The notes under the pieces were generated by a model. That model was given only the letters and a program-made list of their open reading frames with translations. It was not told where the DNA came from and searched no databases. Positions 44,554 through 52,574 of a stretch of DNA of 64,000 bases are shown here, piece by piece. Positions within the stretch are counted from its first letter, which is position 1; every line of letters begins with the position of its first letter. Both the position numbers and the translations under genes were made by a program. This DNA comes from Ga0077555 sp050187415 (GTDB lineage Bacteria > Pseudomonadota > Alphaproteobacteria > Rhizobiales > Hyphomicrobiaceae), in contig JBFWXN010000015.1 in the NCBI GenBank assembly GCA_050187415.1, positions 22,886 through 86,885 of the forward strand, read 5' to 3'.

Positions 44554-46098
44554 TCAGGCCCCGGCCTGCGCCAGAGACACCTCCGTCGGAGTGTCCCCGG
44601 TTGGAGACAGTTCGTCCGGGCGAGCCGGGAATGCCGCATCGGCGAGGGTACTGAACATGGTTTCCCGGAAGTGCGTCAGGTCAGGTCCGAACGCCCGGCC
44701 AATTCCGATGATGACCGGCGCACGTGATGAGATGGCCAACCGCCCAGCCGCGAGGTCGCGCAGGCTTCCGCGCCAGCGCTCTTCGTCGGGGCGGGATACG
44801 CCGGCGATCGCAACCACGGCGGTGGTCGCCGGCAAGCCCTGCGCCATCAACCGAGCGCCGAGGGTGGATGCGGTCTTGCCGCCCATATAGACGATCAGGC
44901 TCGTCGCCGGATCGGCAAGCCCCTGCCAGTCCAGGCCGTCTGGAAGACAGCCATCCCGTCCGTGGGCCGTGACGAAGCGCACGGATTGGGCGGCATCGCG
45001 ATGGGTCAGCGACACGCCGAGCGCCGCTGCCATGCCGGAGGCTGCCGTAATGCCGGGCACGACGTCGACGTGGATGCCGGCAGCCGCCAACGCAGCCAAC
45101 TCTTCGCCGCCACGCCCGAAGATCATCGGGTCGCCGGACTTGAGGCGCACCACACGACGACCGCTGCGCGCCAATCGAATCAAAAGCCCGTTGATGTCGT
45201 CCTGGCGGCAGCTTTGGCGGTGGCCGCGCTTGCCGACGCAGATGCGTTTCGCTTCCCGCCGGGCCAGCTCGAGCACCTCGCTGCTGACGAGATCGTCATA
45301 GAGGATGACGTCGGCCGATTGCATGGCGCGGACAGCCTTCAGCGTCAGTAACTCGGCATCCCCGGGGCCGGCTCCGACGAGGACGACGCTACCTCGGCCG
45401 ACATCGCGTTCTTGGGCGAGACGGTTCAGTGACGACCGCAGATGCAACTCGTCGGTCATGCCCGGGGCCGGGCCGAATGCCCGTTGGGCGAGGAGCTCCC
45501 AGAACGCCCGGCGCAGCCGGCCCGGTGGCAGGCGGGACGTGACTTCGCTGCGGATCGACTTGGCGAGGCGACCCCATGCCGCCAGCGACGGCGGCAGCAG
45601 CGTCTCGATGCGCCGACGGATGGCCTGGGCCAGGATCGGGGCGGCCCCGTCCGTGGAAATCCCGATGACGACCGGCGATCGATTGACCACCGAACCGAGT
45701 TGGAACTGACAGAATGCGGGCTTGTCGATCACGTTGAAGGGCACGCCCGCCGCGCGGGCCGCGGCCTCGAATGTTCGCGCTTCGGCGTCGTCTCCGACAT
45801 CTGCGATCGCAATCGCGGCACCCAGAAGCGACCCCGCGTCCCACTCGACCGCGCGATGGGTGAGCGATCCCGAGGCCGCGCCATTGGCGATCAAGTCCGC
45901 CATCTCGGGCGCCAGGACCGCTGCATAGATGTCGACGTTGGCGCCCGCAGCCGCGATCAGCTCGGCCTTCCATGCAGCCGCGGCAGTCCCTCCCGCGACG
46001 ACCGCGCGCTTGCCGGCGAGGTCGAAGAAGACGGGCAGTTTGGCGAGCGCCCCCAAACGCGCCGGCGCGGCCTCAGCCGGCGTTCTCGAGAGTGGCAT
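44554..46098 (-). CDS. cysG: Siroheme synthase (precorrin-2 dehydrogenase/ferrochelatase + uroporphyrinogen III methyltransferase)
   Basis: A 514-residue bifunctional enzyme that makes siroheme, the cofactor of the nitrite reductase NirB in the same operon. Residues about 15-220 are the NAD-dependent CysG N-domain (PVFFDLAGKRAVVAGG, then FNVIDKPAFCQFQLGSVVNR and VVIGISTDGAAPILAQAIRRRIE). Residues about 260-500 are the SUMT methyltransferase: VVLVGAGPGDAELLTLKAV, VILYDDLVSSEVL, VGKRGHRQSCRQDDIN, VVRLKSGDPMIFGRGGEEL, VPGITAASGMAAALGVSLTHRD and LIVYMGG. The ATG at 46098 has an upstream CCGGAGGATC and overlaps nasA by 26 bases; the longer frame up to 46275 only re-reads nasA. Confidence 0.94.
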   Translation of the reverse strand: MPLSRTPAEAAPARLGALAKLPVFFDLAGKRAVVAGGTAAAAWKAELIAAAGANVDIYAAVLAPEMADLIANGAASGSLTHRAVEWDAGSLLGAAIAIADVGDDAEARTFEAAARAAGVPFNVIDKPAFCQFQLGSVVNRSPVVIGISTDGAAPILAQAIRRRIETLLPPSLAAWGRLAKSIRSEVTSRLPPGRLRRAFWELLAQRAFGPAPGMTDELHLRSSLNRLAQERDVGRGSVVLVGAGPGDAELLTLKAVRAMQSADVILYDDLVSSEVLELARREAKRICVGKRGHRQSCRQDDINGLLIRLARSGRRVVRLKSGDPMIFGRGGEELAALAAAGIHVDVVPGITAASGMAAALGVSLTHRDAAQSVRFVTAHGRDGCLPDGLDWQGLADPATSLIVYMGGKTASTLGARLMAQGLPATTAVVAIAGVSRPDEERWRGSLRDLAAGRLAISSRAPVIIGIGRAFGPDLTHFRETMFSTLADAAFPARPDELSPTGDTPTEVSLAQAGA

Positions 46099-48745
46099 CT
46101 TCGAGGATCCTCCGGATTTGCGAACGGCAGGAGCCGCAGCTGGTGCCCGCGGCGGTGCATTGGCCGATTTCGGCCACACTCGTTGCGCGGCCGGACGCAA
46201 TGGCGGCGACGATCTCGTCGCGGCCGACATCCATGCAGGCGCAGACGGTCGGACCCCGATCGCCACCCTGCTCACCCGGTCGACCGGCCAGGATGCGAAA
46301 ACGGTCCTCGCCGGGCACGGTGCGCCCGATCAGGTCGGCAAGCCATGACCGCGAGAGAGTGAGTGGGCGTGGGCTCACGAAAACCGCACCCTCCAGCCTG
46401 CCCCCGGCGAATGCGGCGAACCGGCTGTGGCCCGCTTTCGCGTCGCGATAGTGGAGCACCTCGGCGTCGCGATCCGCCACTTGCAGTACCTCGCGGGCGA
46501 AGGTGTCCCAATCGTCCGGGCTATGCGTGCCGGCGAGTTCGCAGCGATACCCGGCTTGTGTCCGCGCGACCGCCGCGTAGTCGACGGCGGCGTGGGCGGT
46601 GGACGGCCTCGCCCGGCTCACGGCAAATGCGTGCCAGCGGGCGGCGAAGGGCGAGAGCCTCACGGCTGCATGCTTGAGTTCCGGCTGACCGGACACAGGA
46701 TCGGTCGATGCGCCAATCAGCGCGCCGATACGGGCAGGACGGGCATGCGGTGCCGACCAATGCATCGGCGCGAACAGGCTTCCGGGCTTTTGCGCATCTG
46801 TCACGGCGACGCGCAGGATGGCGCGGCCCGTGCCACTTTCGATCTCTGCCAACTCTGCGTGCATCAGCCCGAGACGATCGGCGTCACGCGGATTGACCTC
46901 GACGACAGGCTCCGGCGCGTGCGCCATGAGGCGCGCCGACTTGGCGGTGCGCGTCATCGTGTGCCAATGGTCGCGCAGCCGCCCCGTATTGAGGATGAAC
47001 GGATAGCGGGCACTGGTCCTTTGGGCCGGGGACCGAAAGGGTGTCGCCACGAGCCGCGCGCGCCGGTCTGCGGTAAAGAAGCCGCCATCGGCGAAGAAGC
47101 GGCTCTCGGCAGGTCGTGCTCCGGCCGGTCGCGGCCACTGGAACGGCTGCAGCGCGTCGTAGTCCTGCTGTGTGATGCCCTCGAGCGCGCCGAGATCGAG
47201 GTCACGCGTCCCGCCATTCTCGAACGCCGTCAGCCCTGCGTACTCGGCGAAGATCTCGGAGGCATTCCGCCATCCGAACGCGTCGCCAAAGCCCATGCGC
47301 CGTGCAACCTCGGCCAAGTGCCACCAGTCCGGCCGTGCCTCGCCGGGCAGGCTCAGGAAGGCACGCTGGCGCGAGATGCGCCGCTCCGAGTTCGTAACCG
47401 TGCCGTCCTTCTCACCCCACGCGGCGGCCGGCAGCAGCACGTCGGCATAGCCGGTGGTCTCCGTCGCCGACAGGACATCCGAGACGACGACGAACGGGCA
47501 TGACGAAAGAGCGTCGGCCACGGCATCCGCCTCGGGCATGCTGACGGTCGGGTTGGTGCCCATGATCCACACGGCCTTGATCCGACCCTCGCCCACGGCG
47601 CGAAAGAGCTCGACCGCCTTGAGACCGGGAGCTGACGCGACATGCGGCGCTCGCCAGAACGCGCGGACGATGCGTCGATGCTCCGGATCGCTGAGCTCCA
47701 TGTGCGCGGCGAGCATATTGGCGAGCCCGCCGGTCTCCCGGCCGCCCATGGCATTGGGTTGTCCGGTCACCGAGAAGGGTCCCATTCCGGGACGGCCGAG
47801 CCGCCCCGTCGCCAGGTGACAGTTGATGATCGCGTTGACCTTGTCGGTGCCCGCCGCAGACTGGTTGACGCCCTGGCTGTAGACCGTCACCACGCGCTCC
47901 GTGCCGGCATAGAGTGCATAGAACGCGGCAAGCTCGGCGGGCGGTAATTCAGTGATCTCTGCAACCGAACGATCGCCGGATGCCTTCGCGGCGACGAGCG
48001 CCGTCTCGAAGCCCGTTGTGTTCTGCGTCAGGTAGGTGTGGTCGATGGCACCGGATTCCGCGAGATAAGCGAGCAGCCCATTGAAGAGGGCGACGTCGGA
48101 ACCCGGCGCAATGGCCAGGTGGTCGTCGGCCTCGTCGCACGTGGCGGTTTCGCGCGGGTCGATGACAACGATCTTGGTCCCGCGTCTTTCGCGCGCGGCA
48201 AGCAGCCGTTGGTAGAGCACGGGATGGCACCACGCGAGATTCGATCCCACTAGAACGACGAGATCGGCAAGCTCGAGATCCTCGTAGCAGCCCGGCACCG
48301 TATCGGATCCGAACGCACGCTTGTGACCCGCGACCGACGATGCCATGCACAGCCGCGAGTTCGTGTCGATGTTCGCCGAACCTATGAAGCCCTTCATCAA
48401 CTTGTTTGCGACGTAGTAGTCCTCGGTGAGAATCTGGCCGGAGACGTAGAGCGCGACGCTATCGGGTCCATGCTCGCGAATAGTCTGAGCGAAGCGGCGC
48501 GCGACCAGATCGAGTGCATCGTCCCAACTCGCCGGAGAGCCTTCGATCGCAGGGGCTAGCAATCGATCGTCCAGTGACAGCGTTTCGCCGAGTGCCAAAC
48601 CTTTCGAGCACAGCCGCCCGAAGTTGGCGGGATGCGCCGGATCGCCCTTTATTTCGGCGGTGCCGTCGTCGCGGGGGCGCGCAAGGACGCCGCAGCCGAC
48701 CCCACAGTAGGGGCATGTCGTGCGCGTCCAGCCGTCACCCGTCAT
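46073..48745 (-). CDS. nasA: Assimilatory nitrate reductase catalytic subunit
   Basis: An 890-residue molybdopterin enzyme that reduces nitrate to nitrite in the cytoplasm. The N-terminus holds the [4Fe-4S] site CPYCGVGCGV followed by RLCSKG. The bis-MGD domains carry NIDTNSRLCMASSVAGHKRAFG near residue 130, GSNLAWCHPV, IVVIDPRETATCDEADDHLAI, and SVTGQPNAMGGRETGGLANML. A C-terminal BFD-like [2Fe-2S] domain (about 830-885) is seen as VCACMDVGRDEIVAAI and GTSCGSCRSQIRRIL. There is no Tat signal, as expected for the assimilatory type. It follows nirD by 56 bases after GGAGTGAGCA. Confidence 0.96.
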   Translation of the reverse strand: MTGDGWTRTTCPYCGVGCGVLARPRDDGTAEIKGDPAHPANFGRLCSKGLALGETLSLDDRLLAPAIEGSPASWDDALDLVARRFAQTIREHGPDSVALYVSGQILTEDYYVANKLMKGFIGSANIDTNSRLCMASSVAGHKRAFGSDTVPGCYEDLELADLVVLVGSNLAWCHPVLYQRLLAARERRGTKIVVIDPRETATCDEADDHLAIAPGSDVALFNGLLAYLAESGAIDHTYLTQNTTGFETALVAAKASGDRSVAEITELPPAELAAFYALYAGTERVVTVYSQGVNQSAAGTDKVNAIINCHLATGRLGRPGMGPFSVTGQPNAMGGRETGGLANMLAAHMELSDPEHRRIVRAFWRAPHVASAPGLKAVELFRAVGEGRIKAVWIMGTNPTVSMPEADAVADALSSCPFVVVSDVLSATETTGYADVLLPAAAWGEKDGTVTNSERRISRQRAFLSLPGEARPDWWHLAEVARRMGFGDAFGWRNASEIFAEYAGLTAFENGGTRDLDLGALEGITQQDYDALQPFQWPRPAGARPAESRFFADGGFFTADRRARLVATPFRSPAQRTSARYPFILNTGRLRDHWHTMTRTAKSARLMAHAPEPVVEVNPRDADRLGLMHAELAEIESGTGRAILRVAVTDAQKPGSLFAPMHWSAPHARPARIGALIGASTDPVSGQPELKHAAVRLSPFAARWHAFAVSRARPSTAHAAVDYAAVARTQAGYRCELAGTHSPDDWDTFAREVLQVADRDAEVLHYRDAKAGHSRFAAFAGGRLEGAVFVSPRPLTLSRSWLADLIGRTVPGEDRFRILAGRPGEQGGDRGPTVCACMDVGRDEIVAAIASGRATSVAEIGQCTAAGTSCGSCRSQIRRILEDATLENAG

Positions 48746-48801
48746 TGCTCACTCCTGCCTGCCCGTGTCCACGCGTGCGCGGCCTCTGTTGCAGGCGCGG
48801 T

Positions 48802-49149
48802 TCAGGTTTTCGTGGCGTCGCCCAGAGCCGTCGCGTCGAGCAACAGCCTGCCGTCGTCCGCGCGTATCCTGTGCGTGCGCACCTCGCCGACGTCCGCTCC
48901 CAGGGCTTTTCCTGTCTCCAGCGAGACCACCCAGTTGTGCAGCGGGCAGGTGACCGCGTGTGCGTGCACGATGCCTTGGCTGAGCGGACCTGCCTTGTGC
49001 GGGCATCGGTCGTCGATCGCGAACACGCGATCATCGTCGGTGCGGAACACCGCGATGCATCCGAGCGTGGTGCGAACCACGCGGGCCCCTTGTCGTGGGA
49101 TGTCGTCGACGGCGCCGATGTCGAGCCAGGTCTTGTCGAGGATCGTCAT
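48802..49149 (-). CDS. nirD: Nitrite reductase small subunit (Rieske-type)
   Basis: A 115-residue NirD, the small partner of NADH-dependent nitrite reductase. It has a Rieske-like fold: RVFAIDDRCPHKAGPLSQG with the CPH pair near residue 49, and VTCPLHNWVVSLETGK with the CPLH pair near 68. Both Rieske cysteine/histidine pairs are therefore present, whereas some NirD proteins have lost them, so this one may hold a [2Fe-2S] cluster. The start ATG shares bases with the nirB stop (ATGA). Confidence 0.94.
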   Translation of the reverse strand: MTILDKTWLDIGAVDDIPRQGARVVRTTLGCIAVFRTDDDRVFAIDDRCPHKAGPLSQGIVHAHAVTCPLHNWVVSLETGKALGADVGEVRTHRIRADDGRLLLDATALGDATKT

Positions 49150-51614
49150 TCTGCCGCCTCCGCGCGCGTGAGATCCGCGAGCGGCCGGAACTCGTGGGCG
49201 TCCTTGCCGTGTGCACGCTCGGCCCATGGATCGATCTGGGCGAATGTCTGCGAGTAGACGAAGCGATCGTGCAGCGCACGGCGGCGCTCGATGTCGTCGA
49301 GCACCTGGGCGCGGATGGTGTCGACGCCGACCCGCCGCGCCCATTTGTAGATGCGCTCGAGGTAGCGCCCCTGCTCGCGATAAAGCTGGACGAGGGCTGC
49401 GATCACTTCGATCGCCTCGGGCTCCGTCGCGACGTGACCCAGCACCTCCGTGCCCTTGATGTCGAGGCCGGCGGCGCCTGCGAAATGGATATCGTAGCCC
49501 GAATCGACACACACCACGCCGACGTCTTTGCACGTTGCCTCAGCACAGTTCCGCGGGCAGCCGGAGACGGCCATCTTCACTTTCGCCGGCGTCCACGAGC
49601 CCCACATGAACTTTTCGATCTTGATGCCGAGACCGGTCGAATCCTGTGTGCCGAAGCGGCACCAGTCGGTGCCGACGCACGTCTTCACGGTGCGCAGGCC
49701 CTTGGCGTAGGCCGCGCCTGACACCATGCCGGCCTTGCCGAGGTCATCCCAAACCGCGGGCAGGTCTTCCTTCCTGACGCCGAGCATGTCGATGCGCTGC
49801 CCGCCCGTCACTTTCACGCTTGGTATTCTGAATTTGTCCACGATGTCGGCAATGGCGCGCAATTCGGCGGCACTCGTCATCCCGCCCCACATGCGCGGCA
49901 CGACCGAGAAGGTGCCGTCCTTCTGGATGTTGGCATGCACGCGCTCATTGATGAAGCGCGACTGGCTGTCGTCCGCATAGTCGCCGGGCCAGGTCGCGAT
50001 CAGATAGTAGTTGAGGGCGGGTCGGCACTTGGCGCACCCGTTCGATGTGCGCCACTCGAGCGCCTGCATGACTTCGGGAATGGACTTCAGGCGCTGCGCG
50101 ACGATCAAGCGGCGGACGTTGTCGTGGCCGTGGTGTGTGCAGGAGCACATCGGTTGCACGGCCGCGGGATTGTAGCTGTCGCCGAGACTGATCGTGAGCA
50201 GTTGCTCGACGAGGCCGCTGCACGAGCCGCAACTGGCAGACGCCTTCGTGTGGGCCCGGACGTCATCGAGGGTTGCCAGGCCGAGTTTGCTGATAGCCGA
50301 GGTGATCTGCCCTTTGCACACGCCGTTGCAGCCGCAGATCTCAGCGTCGTCCGGGAGAGCTGCAACGGCGGCCGTAGGGTCCGCTGCGGCACCGGCCGTG
50401 AATGCGGCACCGAAGATCAGCGTTTCACGCAGGCCCGTAATGTCGGTCTTGCGTCTGATGTGATCGAAGAACCAGGCGCCCTCGCTCGTATCGCCGAAGA
50501 GAACGGCACCGATCAGGCGATCGTTGTGCAGGACGAGGCGGCGATAGACGTTGCGGGCGGCATCGCGCAGCACAATCTCTTCGCGGTCCTTCGCATCGGC
50601 AAAATCTCCGGCGGAGAAGAGATTGATACCGGTGACCTTGAGTTTCGTTGCCGTCGCGCTCGCCTGGAAAGCTGCGGCGACATCTCCGGCGAGGCGCGAT
50701 GCCAGCACGTTGGCCATCTCGTACAGAGGCGCCACGAGCCCGAATACCTGCCCGTCGACCTCGGCGCATTCGCCGAGCGCGAAGATGTCCGGGTCGCTCG
50801 TCGTCATACCGGCGTCGACGACGATGCCGCGCTTGACGTCGAGGCCTGCAGCTTTGGCAAGACTGGCGTTGGGACGAATGCCGACCGCCATGACCACGAT
50901 GTCGGTCGGAAGGATCGTGCCGTCGTCGAGTTCGACAGCCGTGACGCGTGCCGGGCCGAGACGAACGTCGGAGCCGTGCACAGCCTTCGTATTGGCTTTC
51001 GTGATGACGCGAATGCCGCGCTGCTCCACGGCTTTCTGCAGCAGGTGGCCCGCCGCGGCGTCGAGCTGGCGTTCCATCAGCGTCGGCATCAGATGCAGGA
51101 CCGTCACGTCCATGCCCTGCTCTTTGAGCCCGGCGGCGGCCTCGAGGCCCAGCAGGCCGCCGCCGATCACCACAGCCCGCCCCCCTCGTTTCGCCGCAAG
51201 CAGCATGGCGTGTACGTCGTCGAGGTCCCGATACGTGAGGACGCCGGCGAGGTCGTGGCCAGGGACGGGAATGACGATCGGCAGCGAACCGGTTGCCATG
51301 ATCACTTTGTCGTAGGGGACGATCACGCCCTCGGCCGAGGTGACGGTGCGCCGGTCGCGATCGATCTCGACGACTTTGTGGCCCTTGTAGAGTGTGATGC
51401 CGTGTTCGACGTACCAGCCGTCGCCGTGAATGACGATCTCCTCGAACGTCTTCTCCCCCGACAGCACCGGCGAAAGCATGATCCGGTCGTAATTCACGCG
51501 CGGCTCGGCGTTGAAGATCGTTATGTCGAAGGCATCGGGGGCCAGCTCGAAGAGCTTCTCGAGTGCGCGCCCCGGCGCCATGCCGTTGCCGATGACAACC
51601 AGTTTCTGTGGCAT
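49146..51614 (-). CDS. nirB: NADH-dependent assimilatory nitrite reductase large subunit
   Basis: An 822-residue NirB that reduces nitrite to ammonium. Residues about 1-290 are the FAD/NADH module (KLVVIGNGMAPGRALEKLF and AVVIGGGLLGLEAAAGLKEQG near 150). Two BFD-type [2Fe-2S] regions follow, about 420-530 (EICGCNGVCKGQITSAI, SCGSCSGLVEQLL, and a second with MCSCTHHGHDNVRR and GCAKCRPALNYYL). The siroheme/[4Fe-4S] module at about 545-800 shows CVGTDWCRFGTQDS and SGCPRNCAEATCKDVGVV. The ATG at 51614 has GGAG ten bases upstream; a longer frame re-reads the upstream nrt remnant. It is the first intact gene after the leader. Confidence 0.95.
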   Translation of the reverse strand: MPQKLVVIGNGMAPGRALEKLFELAPDAFDITIFNAEPRVNYDRIMLSPVLSGEKTFEEIVIHGDGWYVEHGITLYKGHKVVEIDRDRRTVTSAEGVIVPYDKVIMATGSLPIVIPVPGHDLAGVLTYRDLDDVHAMLLAAKRGGRAVVIGGGLLGLEAAAGLKEQGMDVTVLHLMPTLMERQLDAAAGHLLQKAVEQRGIRVITKANTKAVHGSDVRLGPARVTAVELDDGTILPTDIVVMAVGIRPNASLAKAAGLDVKRGIVVDAGMTTSDPDIFALGECAEVDGQVFGLVAPLYEMANVLASRLAGDVAAAFQASATATKLKVTGINLFSAGDFADAKDREEIVLRDAARNVYRRLVLHNDRLIGAVLFGDTSEGAWFFDHIRRKTDITGLRETLIFGAAFTAGAAADPTAAVAALPDDAEICGCNGVCKGQITSAISKLGLATLDDVRAHTKASASCGSCSGLVEQLLTISLGDSYNPAAVQPMCSCTHHGHDNVRRLIVAQRLKSIPEVMQALEWRTSNGCAKCRPALNYYLIATWPGDYADDSQSRFINERVHANIQKDGTFSVVPRMWGGMTSAAELRAIADIVDKFRIPSVKVTGGQRIDMLGVRKEDLPAVWDDLGKAGMVSGAAYAKGLRTVKTCVGTDWCRFGTQDSTGLGIKIEKFMWGSWTPAKVKMAVSGCPRNCAEATCKDVGVVCVDSGYDIHFAGAAGLDIKGTEVLGHVATEPEAIEVIAALVQLYREQGRYLERIYKWARRVGVDTIRAQVLDDIERRRALHDRFVYSQTFAQIDPWAERAHGKDAHEFRPLADLTRAEAAE

Positions 51615-51627
51615 GGTAAGTGCTCCG

Positions 51628-51896
51628 TCACGCGGCGTGGTGGGCATCGGATGCAGGGCTGGATGAGGCGGAAAGGCCAGCCTGCCGACGGGCACGAACC
51701 GCCTCGAGAACATCGGGAGGCGGTGCAGCGCCTCCTTCATAGGCCTCGAGGAACTCGAGAAGCTCCTGACGGTAGGCGTAGTAGTCGGGGTGCTCGAGAA
51801 GCGCCTTGCGCGTGCGCGGTCGCGGCAAAGTCACGTCCATGATGTTGCCGATGCGCCCATCGACGACGATAAGCCGCCTCTTCGGCGTCGGATAGG
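51628..51896 (-). pseudogene. C-terminal remnant of a nitrate ABC transporter ATPase (NrtC/NrtD type)
   Basis: Read in the frame that ends at 51628, this stretch gives LIVVDGRIGNIMDVTLPRPR, then TRKALLEHPDYYAYRQELLE and FLEAYEG, which is the C-terminal end of NrtD-type ATPases, where a vLPRPR motif follows the last beta-strand. Walker A, signature and Walker B are all absent; only about 80 codons are left. It sits directly against, and out of frame with, the NrtA remnant. The segment just before it can be read as DAEEAAY in yet another frame, which resembles the conserved region after the switch histidine and hints at a second small indel. Confidence 0.75.
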
Positions 51897-52208
51897 CATG
51901 TGGGCGCCGTCGAGTTCGCCGGTGATGACGCGATCGAGCAGCACCTTCCAGTTGGCTTGCGCTTCCAGCGTGACGAAGAGGCCCTCGTCTTCGAAGTAGC
52001 CGAGTTCCTTCGCGACCGCGAGCGGCGCCATGTCGGTGAGCTTGATGAAGCCGAGCTTCAGTTTTTCCTTCTCGAGCGCGAGAGGGCTGGCGATGGCGGT
52101 GACACGTCCGGGCAGGGTCAGGCCGGCGACGATCGCCGCGGCCGCCAGGATGGCTCGCCGGGTCGGTCGCCAGCGGGCACGTGCCGTTGAAATTTCGAAG
52201 GCCTTCAT
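51831..52208 (-). pseudogene. N-terminal remnant of nitrate-binding protein NrtA
   Basis: The ATG at 52208 follows AGGAGATCAGC and encodes a Tat-type signal (RARWRPTRRAILAAAAIVAG), then the typical NrtA start KEKLKLGFIKLTDMAPLAVA, KELGYFEDEGLFVTLEAQAN and WKVLLDRVITGELDGAHM. Similarity stops at about 51897, roughly residue 104 of a protein that is normally about 400 or more long. The frame then runs through part of the ATPase remnant as unrelated sequence and stops at 51831. A deletion of most of nrtA, all of nrtB and most of the ATPase gene explains this; an assembly error is the alternative. Confidence 0.8.
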
Positions 52209-52285
52209 GCTGATCTCCTGACCCGTAGGCAATAACTTGCTCTGCACGACTCCGGCATCCGCCGCGCGGCGGACACCCGGACATG

Positions 52286-52349
52286 AAAAAAGCGCTGCGA
52301 CATGAGACGAACGAGACCCGAGGGGTCTTCGTCACACGTCGGCAGCGCT
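52286..52349 (-). terminator. Leader attenuator hairpin of the nitrate operon, probable NasT target
   Basis: On the minus strand AGCGCTGC at 52349-52342 pairs with GCAGCGCT at 52298-52291; the helix continues inward through GACGTG/CATGTC and GACGAA/TTCGTC to the GACCC-CTC-GGGTC tip. A run of six T follows at 52291-52286. This is a strong intrinsic terminator inside a leader. ANTAR regulators such as NasT prevent termination at such sites; the exact ANTAR two-hairpin pattern was not confirmed. Confidence 0.75.
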
Positions 52350-52417
52350 GCCATGCGAACCGTCGTTGGATCGCGAGTTCCGGGAGCTGAAACGAACGCC
52401 AGCTACTTGCGAGCCAT

Positions 52418-52433
52418 TGCATGTCGCGTGCCA
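52418..52433 (-). promoter_or_regulatory. Sigma-54 promoter of the nitrate operon
   Basis: TGGCACGCGACATGCA on the minus strand has GG and GC exactly ten bases apart, matching the -24/-12 consensus TGGCAC-N5-TTGC with one change (ATGC). It lies upstream of the leader, so transcription would begin near 52406 and cross the attenuator before nrtA. Sigma-54 implies NtrC-type nitrogen control. Confidence 0.7.
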
Positions 52434-52574
52434 AATTGGGGCATGCCCATCGGAGCCGGTGTTTGAGGCTGTCTCGCGATCGGACATGCGAGATCGTCCT
52501 CATCGTCGGGTTCGCCGATGCGCCTATAGGGCAGGCGGATGCATGCGAATTAGGCAGTCCAGTTTGGAGACGTG

